64,000 bases of DNA from a virus. Numbering within the stretch: the first letter of the stretch is position 1; the number at the start of each line of letters is the position of its first letter. The DNA is taken from positions 18,542 through 82,541 of IMG/VR virus record IMGVR_UViG_3300022682_000042, one strand, 5' to 3'. A program made the translations under genes and the position numbers. The notes under the pieces were generated by a model that did no database searches, was not told where the DNA came from, and saw only the letters and a list, made by a program, of their open reading frames with translations. Of the stretch, positions 56,779 through 64,000 are shown one piece after another.

Positions 56779-57942
56779 ATGTCTCCTAAAATCACCGAAT
56801 TACAATATCACAAACGAATTCACCGGAAACCGGAGGTATACGAGAAACTGCCGGAGACTGAGACAGTCCAGGTTATCGAGACTGAGGACGGCCGAAAAAT
56901 TTATCTGGACGGGGCCAAACGGCTCCACCCCGACTTTCCCAACGGCCCCCCAACCGGCTGGCCCGGTGTCCCGGTTCCCCCCAAGTACCGGAAGGATGGG
57001 GACCTGAAACGGACACAATGCGGCTGGTGGGGAGGTTTGACAAAAGCCTGTTCCCTGGCCAGGGGGGGATGTGGGTACAGGTTCCCGGAGGGCCGGCCTG
57101 ACATTGAGTATTGTCCCTGGTGTGGTCTTGACCGGTGGTGTCGGGCCAATGTGATGAAAGGCCAGAAAAAATGCCGGTCACACGGAGGAGATAAAAAACT
57201 GGGTCAGAAACCAGGTCAAAATAAGGGGAGGTTTAAGTTGACCATAGACAGGAAGTTTAACAGCGATCCGGCCGATGCGTATTTATACGCCAAGCTGGAC
57301 CCGGAAATGTTGAAACTTGAGAAACATATTGCCGTGTTAGATTCCCGGTTGGAGCAGTTATTTGACCGGCTTAAGACCCCGGACAGTTTAGACCTATGGG
57401 AAGCCCTATCCAGTCTGGCCCGGTCAGCCCAGGCTCACCGGCAGAAGGTCGAGGATGTCTATCAGGCTTTCATTCAGGCATTGGCCCAGAAGGACCAGGA
57501 GATGATGAAAAAAAGGCTGGATGAATTGGGGCAGTTGGTCCGGGACCATTATCTGGATGACCTTATTGGGGTTATTCACGATGGCCGGTCTGACTGGTCC
57601 AACTGGACCGATATTCACCGGACTATCGAGGCTCGCCGTAAAGTCACAGTTAGCCAGACAGACCAACTAACCAAAATGCACCAAATGATGCGGGTTGAGG
57701 ACGTTTTAAGTCAGGTCGAAAAGGTTTATATGACCGTCGAGGATGTCCTGAAGGACTCCAGGATTAACACCCCGGAAAAACAGTTAGCGGCCATCGGCTA
57801 TCGGCTTAAGCGACAGTTTAGCGATATGTCACCGGTAGTCCATACCGGGTCCGGTAGTTATTGGCGGTCTGATGTGTTAGAAGGTCGGGCCGGGCCGGTA
57901 GAAAATGAATTGGACGAATTGGGGGCCGGGGATGAGGAATAA
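56779..57942 (+). CDS. TerS-like zinc-knuckle protein
   Basis: 387 aa. Residues 80-140 carry CGWWGGLTKACSLARGGCGY, YCPWCGLDRWCRANVMKG and KKCRSHGGDKKLG; the C-x-n-HGG knuckle is found in phage small-terminase-like proteins. Residues 190-310 are long helices (LKLEKHIAVLDSRLEQLFDR, LARSAQAHRQKVEDVYQ). It has its own promoter of the same type as terL, so I read it as a terminase small subunit or packaging partner; function not proven. Confidence 0.55.
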   Translation: MSPKITELQYHKRIHRKPEVYEKLPETETVQVIETEDGRKIYLDGAKRLHPDFPNGPPTGWPGVPVPPKYRKDGDLKRTQCGWWGGLTKACSLARGGCGYRFPEGRPDIEYCPWCGLDRWCRANVMKGQKKCRSHGGDKKLGQKPGQNKGRFKLTIDRKFNSDPADAYLYAKLDPEMLKLEKHIAVLDSRLEQLFDRLKTPDSLDLWEALSSLARSAQAHRQKVEDVYQAFIQALAQKDQEMMKKRLDELGQLVRDHYLDDLIGVIHDGRSDWSNWTDIHRTIEARRKVTVSQTDQLTKMHQMMRVEDVLSQVEKVYMTVEDVLKDSRINTPEKQLAAIGYRLKRQFSDMSPVVHTGSGSYWRSDVLEGRAGPVENELDELGAGDEE

Positions 57943-57963
57943 TTTTTCGACGGACTCAGGATG

Positions 57964-57997
57964 AAAAAAAGCGGTCGGAACGTTCCGACCGCTTTTT
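57964..57997. terminator. Bidirectional terminator
   Basis: A perfect 22-base palindrome at 57971-57992 flanked by seven A and five T, between the convergent TerS-like gene and the leftward repeat-protein gene. Confidence 0.9.
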
Positions 57998-58006
57998 GTA
58001 GGTGTT

Positions 58007-58711
58007 TTATCTGATTACCTTATGTTTCAGGCCCTCGGACAGGCTGGTAATTTGAGTGCCTCTCAGGTAAAGAGACCCTTCGACCGACAGGCCCTCGGGC
58101 AGGCTGGTAATTTGAGTGCCTCTCAGGTCAAGAGACCCTTCGACCAACAGGCCCTCGGGCAGGCTGGTAATTTGAGTGCCTCTCAGGTCAAGAGACCCCC
58201 CGACCGACAGGCCCTCGGGCAGGCTGGTAATTTGAGTGCCTCTCAGGTAAAGAGACCCCCCGACCGACAGGCCCTCGGGCAGGCTGGTAATTTGAGTGCC
58301 TCTCAGGTCAAGAGACCCTCCGACCGACAGGCCCTCGGGTAGGCTGGTAATTTGAGTGCCTTCCAGGTCAAGAGACCCTCCGACCGACAGGCCCTCGGGT
58401 AGGCTATTCCGTAATAAGACCATTGCTTTCTCAACCTTGATTTTATTACCATTAATATCAACTATATTGTTTCCAATTAGGCAAAAATCAAGGTCTTTAC
58501 CAACAGTCCAATAGCCGGATGATTCTGGCCCGTTTCCGTGAAGGCCACCTCCGCAAGTCGGAGAAGGGTTCCAATCCGGGGCTTCAGTCCATTCTCCGAT
58601 AGGTGACCATAGAAAGTCGTTGTAAGATTTGCCGTTATTTGACCGGCGTAACATCCATTTACCGGTCTTAACAGCTTCTTTTACCAATTGGTCAATTTGT
58701 TCTTTTTCCAT
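58007..58711 (-). CDS. Leucine-rich-repeat-like protein with 20-residue repeats
   Basis: 234 aa from ATG 58711 (AAGGAG upstream). Residues 1-100: polar head domain (IDQLVKEAVKTGKWMLRR, YNDFLWSPIGEWTEAPDWNP). Residues 105-228: six to seven near-identical units of LPEGLSVGGSLDLRGTQITS, a beta-solenoid or LRR-like coil. The DNA unit is 60 bp and nearly identical between copies, so copy number should vary by recombination. Protein-protein or glycan-binding role possible. Confidence 0.75.
   Translation of the reverse strand: MEKEQIDQLVKEAVKTGKWMLRRSNNGKSYNDFLWSPIGEWTEAPDWNPSPTCGGGLHGNGPESSGYWTVGKDLDFCLIGNNIVDINGNKIKVEKAMVLLRNSLPEGLSVGGSLDLEGTQITSLPEGLSVGGSLDLRGTQITSLPEGLSVGGSLYLRGTQITSLPEGLSVGGSLDLRGTQITSLPEGLLVEGSLDLRGTQITSLPEGLSVEGSLYLRGTQITSLSEGLKHKVIR
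58028..58406 (-). repeat. 60-bp tandem repeats (six full, one partial)
   Basis: Units start at 58028, 58088, 58148, 58208, 58268, 58328 and a part at 58388. Differences are single bases at few positions (CCTTC/CCCCC/CCCTC and A/C). High identity points to recent expansion or gene conversion. Confidence 0.9.
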
Positions 58712-58725
58712 GTTATTCTCCTTTT

Positions 58726-58923
58726 TTAGTGAGGCCAGGCCGACAGGTATTTTTCCCGTTCTTCCGGGCTGGCATGTTTGAAACAATGGTCAATATGATC
58801 TTCTCCCCCTAGCCACTCTACTTTTTTCCGGCAGCCAGGGTGAGCGCAGGTGGGTAACTTTCTTCGATCAATATCTTTCGGGCCAGTTTGGGCGGCCCAG
58901 GTCAGACGACTTAAGTTTTTCAT
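58726..58923 (-). CDS. Small zinc-finger early protein
   Basis: 65 aa from ATG 58923 (GGGAGAGGG upstream). LPTCAHPGCRKKVEWLGGED and DHCFKHASPEEREKYLSAW: CxxxxC...HxxxCxxH-like metal site. Unknown function. Confidence 0.55.
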   Translation of the reverse strand: MKNLSRLTWAAQTGPKDIDRRKLPTCAHPGCRKKVEWLGGEDHIDHCFKHASPEEREKYLSAWPH

Positions 58924-59009
58924 TCCCTCTCCCATTTCTCCCATTTTTTCAGGTCCACCCCAAACTCCCGGTCAAGACAGGAGGCTAACTTGTTGACCGA
59001 CTTCCCCAG

Positions 59010-59243
59010 TCAGGTATCATACTTGACCTGGGTCCAAACAGTCTCACTTGGTTGGTACAGGGTAGACTGGATAGTATTCCCCCTAACTTCCCGGCTGGCC
59101 TCAGCGTGTAGGCCGAAGGAATTCCAGGTCAGGTCTATTTCAGTATAGTGCATATCCCGATAACCACAGGCAATCAGGGTCATCTGTTTGGCCTCAATCA
59201 GTTCCAGGGCCAGGTCTACCAGGGCTTGGTCAGTCCGTTTCAT
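59010..59243 (-). CDS. Small early protein
   Basis: 77 aa. LVDLALELIEAKQMTLIACG and LTWNSFGLHAEASREVRG. Start overlaps the gene upstream. No family known. Confidence 0.5.
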   Translation of the reverse strand: MKRTDQALVDLALELIEAKQMTLIACGYRDMHYTEIDLTWNSFGLHAEASREVRGNTIQSTLYQPSETVWTQVKYDT

Positions 59244-59502
59244 TTTTATCCTCCAGGATAGCTACCAGGTAAGGCCCGATAGTGCCTCCAGTTACGGCCC
59301 GGCCATCGATGGTATTGGCCTCAAAGTCAACCAGGCCGGTCTGACAGGAAAACTTGGTATCGGTCAGGATACCCTCCACGAAGGCAAAGCCCCATCCAAT
59401 TTCGTGGGCTTCCTCCGGGGTATCGGCCAGCAGGTCAGGTTGTAGGAAAGCTACCTGGTGGCCTTCTTTCTCGAAAATAGGGGTATATTTATTTTTGGTC
59501 AT
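59230..59502 (-). CDS. Small early protein
   Basis: 90 aa. YTPIFEKEGHQVAFLQPDLL, EEAHEIGWGFAFVEGILTDT. Acidic; translationally linked to both neighbours. Not recognised. Confidence 0.5.
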   Translation of the reverse strand: MTKNKYTPIFEKEGHQVAFLQPDLLADTPEEAHEIGWGFAFVEGILTDTKFSCQTGLVDFEANTIDGRAVTGGTIGPYLVAILEDKNETD

Positions 59503-59724
59503 TTATTCCTCCAATATTTTCATAATTTCATCAATGGTTTTCAGTTCCCGGTCCGATGGTTCATAACCACCCATCCGGGCCAACCAGAGGTCCCGGCAGG
59601 TGGGACAGGAGGCCGGCATCCATTTCCCATCGTGGGTATGCTCAAACGGTTGGTGACATAGCTCACAGGTCAGGGTTTCGACCGTTCCGGCTGGTTTGAC
59701 TTGGTGGCAGGTTAGGGCTGGCAT
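59503..59724 (-). CDS. Zinc-ribbon early protein
   Basis: 73 aa. LTCELCHQPFEHTHDGKWMP and ASCPTCRDLWLARMGGYEPS give two CxxC pairs and a zinc ribbon, then an acidic helix. Overlaps the upstream stop by one base. Confidence 0.55.
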   Translation of the reverse strand: MPALTCHQVKPAGTVETLTCELCHQPFEHTHDGKWMPASCPTCRDLWLARMGGYEPSDRELKTIDEIMKILEE

Positions 59725-60353
59725 TAGTTAGCCTCCATCAGTTCTGAGTAAGTGTTCAATAGTTCCCGAACCCGGTCTCCGTTTTTGTTGGCCCACCGGG
59801 TGATAGCTCCGTTGGGGCTGGCCCACTTACCATCGGCCTCAACGGTCTTGGTAATCTTACTGAGCCATTGCCAATCCTTGACTTGAGGTTGGGCTGATGT
59901 TAGTACCCATCTCCACTCATACCGGCCATAACCTATATAGGTCCGGCGGGTATATTTCTTCCAGATAGCTTTCTTGAGAGTTACGGCCTGCCGGAGCAGG
60001 TCGCGGTTCATTTCCCAAACCTGTTCTTTGGCCAGGGCCTTGCCCGACTTCTCTTCAAAGTGGGTCACGCACTCGGACCCGACCAGCATGGTCCATTTCT
60101 TACTGTCATTCTGGATATAATAGGCAAACTTAATCGGGTGGGCGCATAGCTCACAGCACATCTCACCGGCCCCATTGTTCCGGTAGAGGGAAGGGGCCGG
60201 GTTGTAACCTTTGGGGAGGTCAAATTCAGGCATTGAAACGGTTTGGTCACCGGCTTTAACCTGGGTCATTCCCTTGACCGGGACGGCCTGCCACTGGTGG
60301 GCCGGGGTTCCTAAATGTTCCAGGTTAGCTTTGACTATTTGATCGTAGGCCAT
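59724..60353 (-). CDS. Early protein with central zinc site
   Basis: 209 aa from ATG 60353. MCCELCAHPIKFAYYIQND followed by MLVGSECVTHFEEKSG is a conserved zinc-binding phage motif (CxxC...GxxCxxH). The C-terminal part is Trp-rich (YEWRWVLTSAQPQVKDWQW). Resembles early phage proteins of unknown function. Confidence 0.6.
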   Translation of the reverse strand: MAYDQIVKANLEHLGTPAHQWQAVPVKGMTQVKAGDQTVSMPEFDLPKGYNPAPSLYRNNGAGEMCCELCAHPIKFAYYIQNDSKKWTMLVGSECVTHFEEKSGKALAKEQVWEMNRDLLRQAVTLKKAIWKKYTRRTYIGYGRYEWRWVLTSAQPQVKDWQWLSKITKTVEADGKWASPNGAITRWANKNGDRVRELLNTYSELMEAN

Positions 60354-60354
60354 T

Positions 60355-60732
60355 TTACATCCATCTTTCCCCGGCATTCCACCGGCTTACTAATTCCCTA
60401 ACTTGCTCTTGAATTTCAACCGGGGTCTCCAGCCAGAAGTTGGTATCTTCAACGGTCTCAAGATATCCCTGGCTACCGGTCTCTTTGCTGTAACCGGTCT
60501 TAATAAACCGGGTGTAAGCCCCGACCCCACATTTGGGCCAGATAGCTTGCCGGTCTGACAATTCCCATTTGTAAGGAGCAATTTCTTGCTTACGGGGTTT
60601 ATTCTGTCCGGCAGTTTTGGCCCGGCTATTCTGGCCTTTTTCGGTAGTTTCGCTGGAAGGAAGGAACTGGCCCCCTTCGTACCACTCACCGTTTTTCCCT
60701 ACTTGGCCGCCTGCTTTTGCTCTGGGTTCCAT
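60355..60732 (-). CDS. First gene of the leftward run
   Basis: 125 aa. Basic, disordered start (AKTAGQNKPRKQEIAPYKWE) and AIWPKCGVGAYTRFIKTGYS. Directly behind promoter copy 3. Unknown. Confidence 0.5.
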   Translation of the reverse strand: MEPRAKAGGQVGKNGEWYEGGQFLPSSETTEKGQNSRAKTAGQNKPRKQEIAPYKWELSDRQAIWPKCGVGAYTRFIKTGYSKETGSQGYLETVEDTNFWLETPVEIQEQVRELVSRWNAGERWM

Positions 60733-60845
60733 TTCATTTTCCTTAACTTAATTACTTAACTATGAATATTATACTATATAACATACTTTGTGTCAAGTAT
60801 TTTATAGGCCGATTTATGATATCCAACCTTAAAATTCATACCTAT
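60733..60845. repeat. Leftward promoter repeat, copy 3
   Basis: Third copy of the segment at 55258 and 56628, between divergent genes (60732 leftward, terL rightward). Confidence 0.75.
60768..60796 (-). promoter_or_regulatory. Leftward promoter 3
   Basis: Minus strand TTGACA (60796-60791), 17-base spacer, TATAAT (60773-60768). Confidence 0.8.
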
Positions 60846-60873
60846 TGAACCAACCCTTTACTTGTGGTAAAAT
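60845..60873 (+). promoter_or_regulatory. Promoter of terL
   Basis: TTGAAC (60845-60850), 17-base spacer, TAAAAT (60868-60873), six bases before ATG 60880: leaderless. Confidence 0.75.
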
Positions 60874-60879
60874 GTCTTT

Positions 60880-63528
60880 ATGCCCAATGAAGCCTTATTT
60901 CTAACAGAGATAGCGGACCGGTTTGAGCGGGGGGCCAAACCTCCGTTGCCATTGCACGACCCACCGGCCCTCCTCCGGGCTTTGGGCCTGACCCCCTGGT
61001 CAGATGTCGAAGATTTCAGGGGTGAGGATAAAGTCTCAACCATTGCCAACCTGGTCTTGTCCCCCACTCCCCCCAACCGGTTCACGGTAGTTGAGTCCGG
61101 TAACGGGGTAGGTAAGTCGGTCACAGCGGCGGCCATTGCTTCAGCCTGGATGGCTCAGGGAGACCCGGCGGCCATTGTCACCATAGCGCCCTGTTATGAT
61201 GACCAAACCGAAGTTTTAACAAATGTAGGTTGGAAAAAGTTTATTGATCTTGATGATCAAGACCAGGTAGCTTGCCTGGATAAGTCAGGCCGAGTCCATT
61301 ATGAGGTTCCTCAAGAAAGATTTGTATTTCAATATCAGGGTGAGATGATTGGATACCAGAACCAACTGGTTGATTTCTTGGTTACTCCCAATCATCGGGT
61401 TTTTATGGACACGTTTATTAACCGTAAACCAGAAGATTTCAAGGGTAAGGTTATTCCGGCCAGTGAAGCCTTTGACCGAAATGGTCGGTTCCGAAAAATA
61501 GCTGATTGGGATGAAGGGGAAGAGTCAATATCCCCTGATTGGGCAGAGTTTTTAGGGTTTTGGTTTGCCGAAGGGTGGGCTGAGTTTAATCCAAAAGCCA
61601 GAAAATACCGAATAACTCTGACTAACTCAGATGACAAATATGTAGAGTGCCTTTTAAGGCGAGTTGGGTTATGGGATATAACGAAAGTTTATCCTAAACA
61701 CAAAAAGCCACACGTTAAAGATTATACAATTCATCGCAAAGAATTGGCTGCTATATTTGTCAAGTATGGTAAGGCTCATACTAAACGAATACCTGATTCA
61801 ATCAGAAATGGGTCAAAGAAAATTATTAGAGCTTTTCTCAAAGGGTTCTGGGTAGGTGATGGAACAACAGATAATAATGGTAGTACCAGTTTGGCTACAG
61901 CCGGTTATGGTTTAGCCGGAGACTTGCAGGAGCTATATCTCAGGGTAGGAGTTATCGCTTCTGTTCTGACGTGTATCAGTCAAGTCGGCAATGAGTATTA
62001 CACAGTTAATGTTTGGAAAAGTCGGGGTAAATTTCCTCATGTTCACAAGCGGGAATATCAGAAAAAACATTTTCGGTCTGATGACTATAACGGTTGGTAT
62101 AAAAAATACTATGATGGACCAGTTTATTCGGTACAGGTATCAGATTATAACAAAGGGGATGGTAAGGGGGGAATAATTCTGGTCCGGCGTAATGGCAAGT
62201 ATGTTTGGAGTGGAAATACCCACAGTCAGGTCAATAATGTTCTATGGCGATATATCCGGTCGATGAAAAATGAGGTATCGGCCATTCCCGGCACAGTTTT
62301 TGAGACCCCCCGGTGGGACTGTTCCCCCACCCATTACGGCGTGGGCCTCTCTCCCAAACGGGCCAGTGCCGAGGACCTGCAAGCCCTTTACGGTTACCAT
62401 AATCCCCGTCTCCTGGTTATCCTTGATGAGGCCCCCGGCCTGCCCCGGTTACTCTGGGAAGCCGTTCAACGGCTGGTCACCGCCCCCGGCAACCGTATAT
62501 TGGCCCTGGGTAATCCACTCCAACAGGCCGGGCCTTTCTGGGAAGCCTGTAACCGGCCTGACTTGTGGAACTACGTTCACATCAGTTGTCTTGACCATCC
62601 CAACGTAGCCCTAAAAAGAGAGGCCATTCCCGGCGCTACCGGAGTCGAATGGGTCCGGGAACGAATAAAGGACCACTGCACCAGGGCCGCCCCCGATGAC
62701 CCCAACTCCTTCGAGTTCGAGGGCCAACACTACCAACCCGATGCCGTTTTTCAAAGTATGGTCCTGGGCAAAGCCCCGACCGAGGCCACCGACCAGCTTA
62801 TCAGTCTGGCCTGGGTCGATGGGGCAATGAGTTGGACAGCTGACCCTGACCCATCTGAACCGGTGGTATTATCCCTTGACCCGTCCAGGGTAGCCCACGG
62901 AGACCCGGCGGCCCTTATTTGCCGGCAAGGGGGCCTGGTCCGGTGGGTTCGCCGCCGCCGCCCCTCCACCCCAAACCCGACCGATGAACTGGCCGGCTGG
63001 CTCTACTCAGAACATCACTCCTCCGGCTCTTCCCGGGTGTTTATTGAGGAGACCGGTATCGGGGCCGGCGTGGTCGATAGGGCCAGGTCCCTCGGCCTCC
63101 CCGTTATTCCCGTCTCCCCTTCCTCCGGGGCCTCTAAACGCAATCTGGCCAACAAACGAGCCGAATGTTGGTGGAACCTCAGAAATGCCCTACAAACCGG
63201 CTCTATCTCCCTTCCCCAGGATGACTTGCTAATGGCCGACCTTATCACCCCCAAATATTATTTCGACGGTCAGGCCAGAGTTATCATTGAGCCTAAAAAC
63301 AAAATAAGGGACCGGTTGGGCCGGTCCCCCGATTCTGGCGATGCTCTGGCTATCTCCTTCGCTCTCCCTACCCGTATTCCTCCCCCTGACCAATCAAACG
63401 TTGGCCTGGCTGCCCCTTCCCGCTGGGCCTCAGTCGCCAGCCCCACCCAGGAAACAGGTCAGAAAATGTCAGGGCCTTCTCGGTGGCACGCCGGGGGAGT
63501 TCGGAATAAGGGCCGATTCAGGAGATAA
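60880..63528 (+). CDS. terL: Terminase large subunit with intein
   Basis: 882 aa before splicing. Extein: Walker A SGNGVGKS (73-80), then after the intein THSQVNNVLWRYIRSM, Walker B LLVILDEAPGL, and nuclease motifs VVLSLDPSRVAHGDPAALI, FIEETGIGAGVV and DSGDALAISFALP. It packages DNA into the head. Residues 105-446 are the intein. The joined extein reads IVTIAPTHSQV, the normal ATPase motif of terminases, so splicing restores the protein. Spliced length 540 aa. Confidence 0.9.
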   Translation: MPNEALFLTEIADRFERGAKPPLPLHDPPALLRALGLTPWSDVEDFRGEDKVSTIANLVLSPTPPNRFTVVESGNGVGKSVTAAAIASAWMAQGDPAAIVTIAPCYDDQTEVLTNVGWKKFIDLDDQDQVACLDKSGRVHYEVPQERFVFQYQGEMIGYQNQLVDFLVTPNHRVFMDTFINRKPEDFKGKVIPASEAFDRNGRFRKIADWDEGEESISPDWAEFLGFWFAEGWAEFNPKARKYRITLTNSDDKYVECLLRRVGLWDITKVYPKHKKPHVKDYTIHRKELAAIFVKYGKAHTKRIPDSIRNGSKKIIRAFLKGFWVGDGTTDNNGSTSLATAGYGLAGDLQELYLRVGVIASVLTCISQVGNEYYTVNVWKSRGKFPHVHKREYQKKHFRSDDYNGWYKKYYDGPVYSVQVSDYNKGDGKGGIILVRRNGKYVWSGNTHSQVNNVLWRYIRSMKNEVSAIPGTVFETPRWDCSPTHYGVGLSPKRASAEDLQALYGYHNPRLLVILDEAPGLPRLLWEAVQRLVTAPGNRILALGNPLQQAGPFWEACNRPDLWNYVHISCLDHPNVALKREAIPGATGVEWVRERIKDHCTRAAPDDPNSFEFEGQHYQPDAVFQSMVLGKAPTEATDQLISLAWVDGAMSWTADPDPSEPVVLSLDPSRVAHGDPAALICRQGGLVRWVRRRRPSTPNPTDELAGWLYSEHHSSGSSRVFIEETGIGAGVVDRARSLGLPVIPVSPSSGASKRNLANKRAECWWNLRNALQTGSISLPQDDLLMADLITPKYYFDGQARVIIEPKNKIRDRLGRSPDSGDALAISFALPTRIPPPDQSNVGLAAPSRWASVASPTQETGQKMSGPSRWHAGGVRNKGRFRR
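61192..62217 (+). other. Intein with LAGLIDADG homing endonuclease in TerL
   Basis: 342 codons, Cys1 (CYDDQTEVLTNVGWKKF) to SGN before Thr. Block B LVTPNHRVF is present. Homing motifs FLGFWFAEGWAE and FLKGFWVGDGTTDN are both intact, with Asp/Glu at the expected ends. The penultimate residue is Gly, not His, an accepted but less common variant. AT-rich versus exteins, showing separate origin. Confidence 0.9.
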
Positions 63529-63532
63529 AAAA

Positions 63533-63555
63533 GCCCCCGCCGGGGGCCGGGTGAG
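63533..63555 (-). terminator. Terminator after the 63577 gene
   Basis: Minus strand GGCCCCCGGCGGGGGCTTTTTT-type hairpin with T-run toward terL. It could serve both convergent genes. Confidence 0.7.
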
Positions 63556-63576
63556 CTACGTGCCCGAATTGGTTTA

Positions 63577-63792
63577 TCAGTTGTTTATAACCACCCTCGT
63601 CTTTCCCCCGTGACCATGCACAGCCTGTACCTTTGCTAAGCCCCCAGGCCCCCCATACACATTCAGGCCGTTAGGCTCCACTAACCATCTCATTACTACC
63701 GTTCCATCCCCAAACTCTACCCCCTCGGCTACTTTCCCTACCCCACTGACCCCGCTTTCATCCTCATCCCGTTGTAAGTAAAATGTCCTCAT
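63577..63792 (-). CDS. Conserved small phage protein
   Basis: 71 aa. FYLQRDEDESGVSGVGKVAE, EFGDGTVVMRWL and HGHGGKTRVV match a small family repeated in actinophages and others, with unknown role. Ribosome site GAAAGGA upstream; inverted repeat ACACTA / TAGTGT lies just before it and may be an operator. Confidence 0.65.
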   Translation of the reverse strand: MRTFYLQRDEDESGVSGVGKVAEGVEFGDGTVVMRWLVEPNGLNVYGGPGGLAKVQAVHGHGGKTRVVINN

Positions 63793-64000
63793 TATCTTTT
63801 TGTCCTTTCTACACTATCTGACTTAGTGTAACTTTTACATAATTTGAAAGGTCTAAAGTACAAAATGAGCTATAGGTCACTCCTTTTACTTGTCATAATC
63901 ATAATGTTTTTAGACTGTCTAAGGCCGTAAAATGCAGAAAAGGGCTATCTAAGGCCGGTTAGAACCGTAAGGAAGACCGCTTAAGGCCGGGGTGGGCCGG
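63793..64000. other. Intergenic region with short repeats
   Basis: No gene seen. Three copies of TAAGGCCG-like words (about 63930, 63950, 63983) lie within 60 bases at the right edge. They could be a packaging or regulatory site, as terL is near, or just GGCC bias. Confidence 0.35.

Noticed and set aside
57971-57992. Operator palindrome
   Set aside because: A and T runs on both sides and the convergent genes make a bidirectional terminator the simpler reading.
58022-58342. 106-codon plus-strand frame with 20-residue repeats
   Set aside because: It arises because the 60-bp period is a multiple of three; the minus-strand product has a ribosome site, a non-repeat domain and a sensible LRR-like pattern.
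58028-58406. CRISPR array
   Set aside because: The whole 60-bp unit is repeated with no unique spacers and the reading frame is kept.
1-64000. tRNA and rRNA genes
   Set aside because: I looked for the usual T-arm and anticodon-arm patterns by eye and saw none; a covariance scan would be needed to exclude a divergent tRNA.

Overview
The window is a contiguous piece of a tailed dsDNA phage genome (Caudoviricetes, siphovirus-like). The evidence is a terminase large subunit, a portal, an HK97-gp10-like neck protein, a tail tube, a frameshifted pair of tail chaperones, a 975-aa tape measure and a ReqiPepy6-Gp37-like tail protein. Both ends are open (one gene is cut at base 1) and I see no major capsid gene, so the window is probably part of a larger, possibly circularly permuted, genome. 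Most of it has moderate GC with very frequent GGCC and CCGG, many consensus sigma70-type promoters (17-bp spacers), and several promoters placed so that the mRNA would be leaderless. I see no tRNA and cannot name the host; leaderless starts and some protein flavours would fit Chloroflexota or a similar phylum, but this is a weak inference. 

Layout. 1-900: end of one gene and a virion protein. 1015-5927: two glycosyltransferases flanking an integron-like element, made of four small cassettes on the minus strand, each ending in an attC-like site, and a diverged tyrosine recombinase reading away from them, with two interlocked promoters between. 5927-16619: neck and tail genes, interrupted by a Vsr-like endonuclease remnant and a GIY-YIG gene. 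16695-26593: replication and recombination (SSB-like protein, exonuclease, RusA, ParB-like protein, primase, HNH, initiator, DnaB-like helicase, DUF5131). 26590-27000: holin candidate. 27025-43417: a 16-kb sugar pathway resembling nonulosonic acid synthesis (PseB-like dehydratase, NeuB-like synthase, class III aminotransferase, Gfo/Idh oxidoreductase, PseG-like hydrolase, split transketolase, SDR, ATP-grasp ligase, cytidylyltransferase) with methyltransferases and two sulfotransferases. 43592-52836: portal-head fusion, DPBB protein, DNA methylase, HNH, an IS605-type tnpB element, a virion- or lysis-like protein, and a ParB / ABC-ATPase-GNAT module resembling Mom-type DNA modification. 52833-60732: leftward early-type genes, including ArdC, driven by three copies of a conserved promoter repeat. 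56779-63528: rightward TerS-like protein and an intein-containing TerL. 

The strongest unusual signals are (1) the integron-like element with canonical cassette geometry, (2) a family of three promoter-driven leader RNAs with interleaved helices ending in a terminator just before or near replication and HNH genes, and (3) the phage-borne nonulosonic acid-like cluster. Free or embedded nucleases and inteins are unusually diverse here: a TerL intein, two HNH, GIY-YIG, DUF559, a Vsr-like remnant and TnpB.
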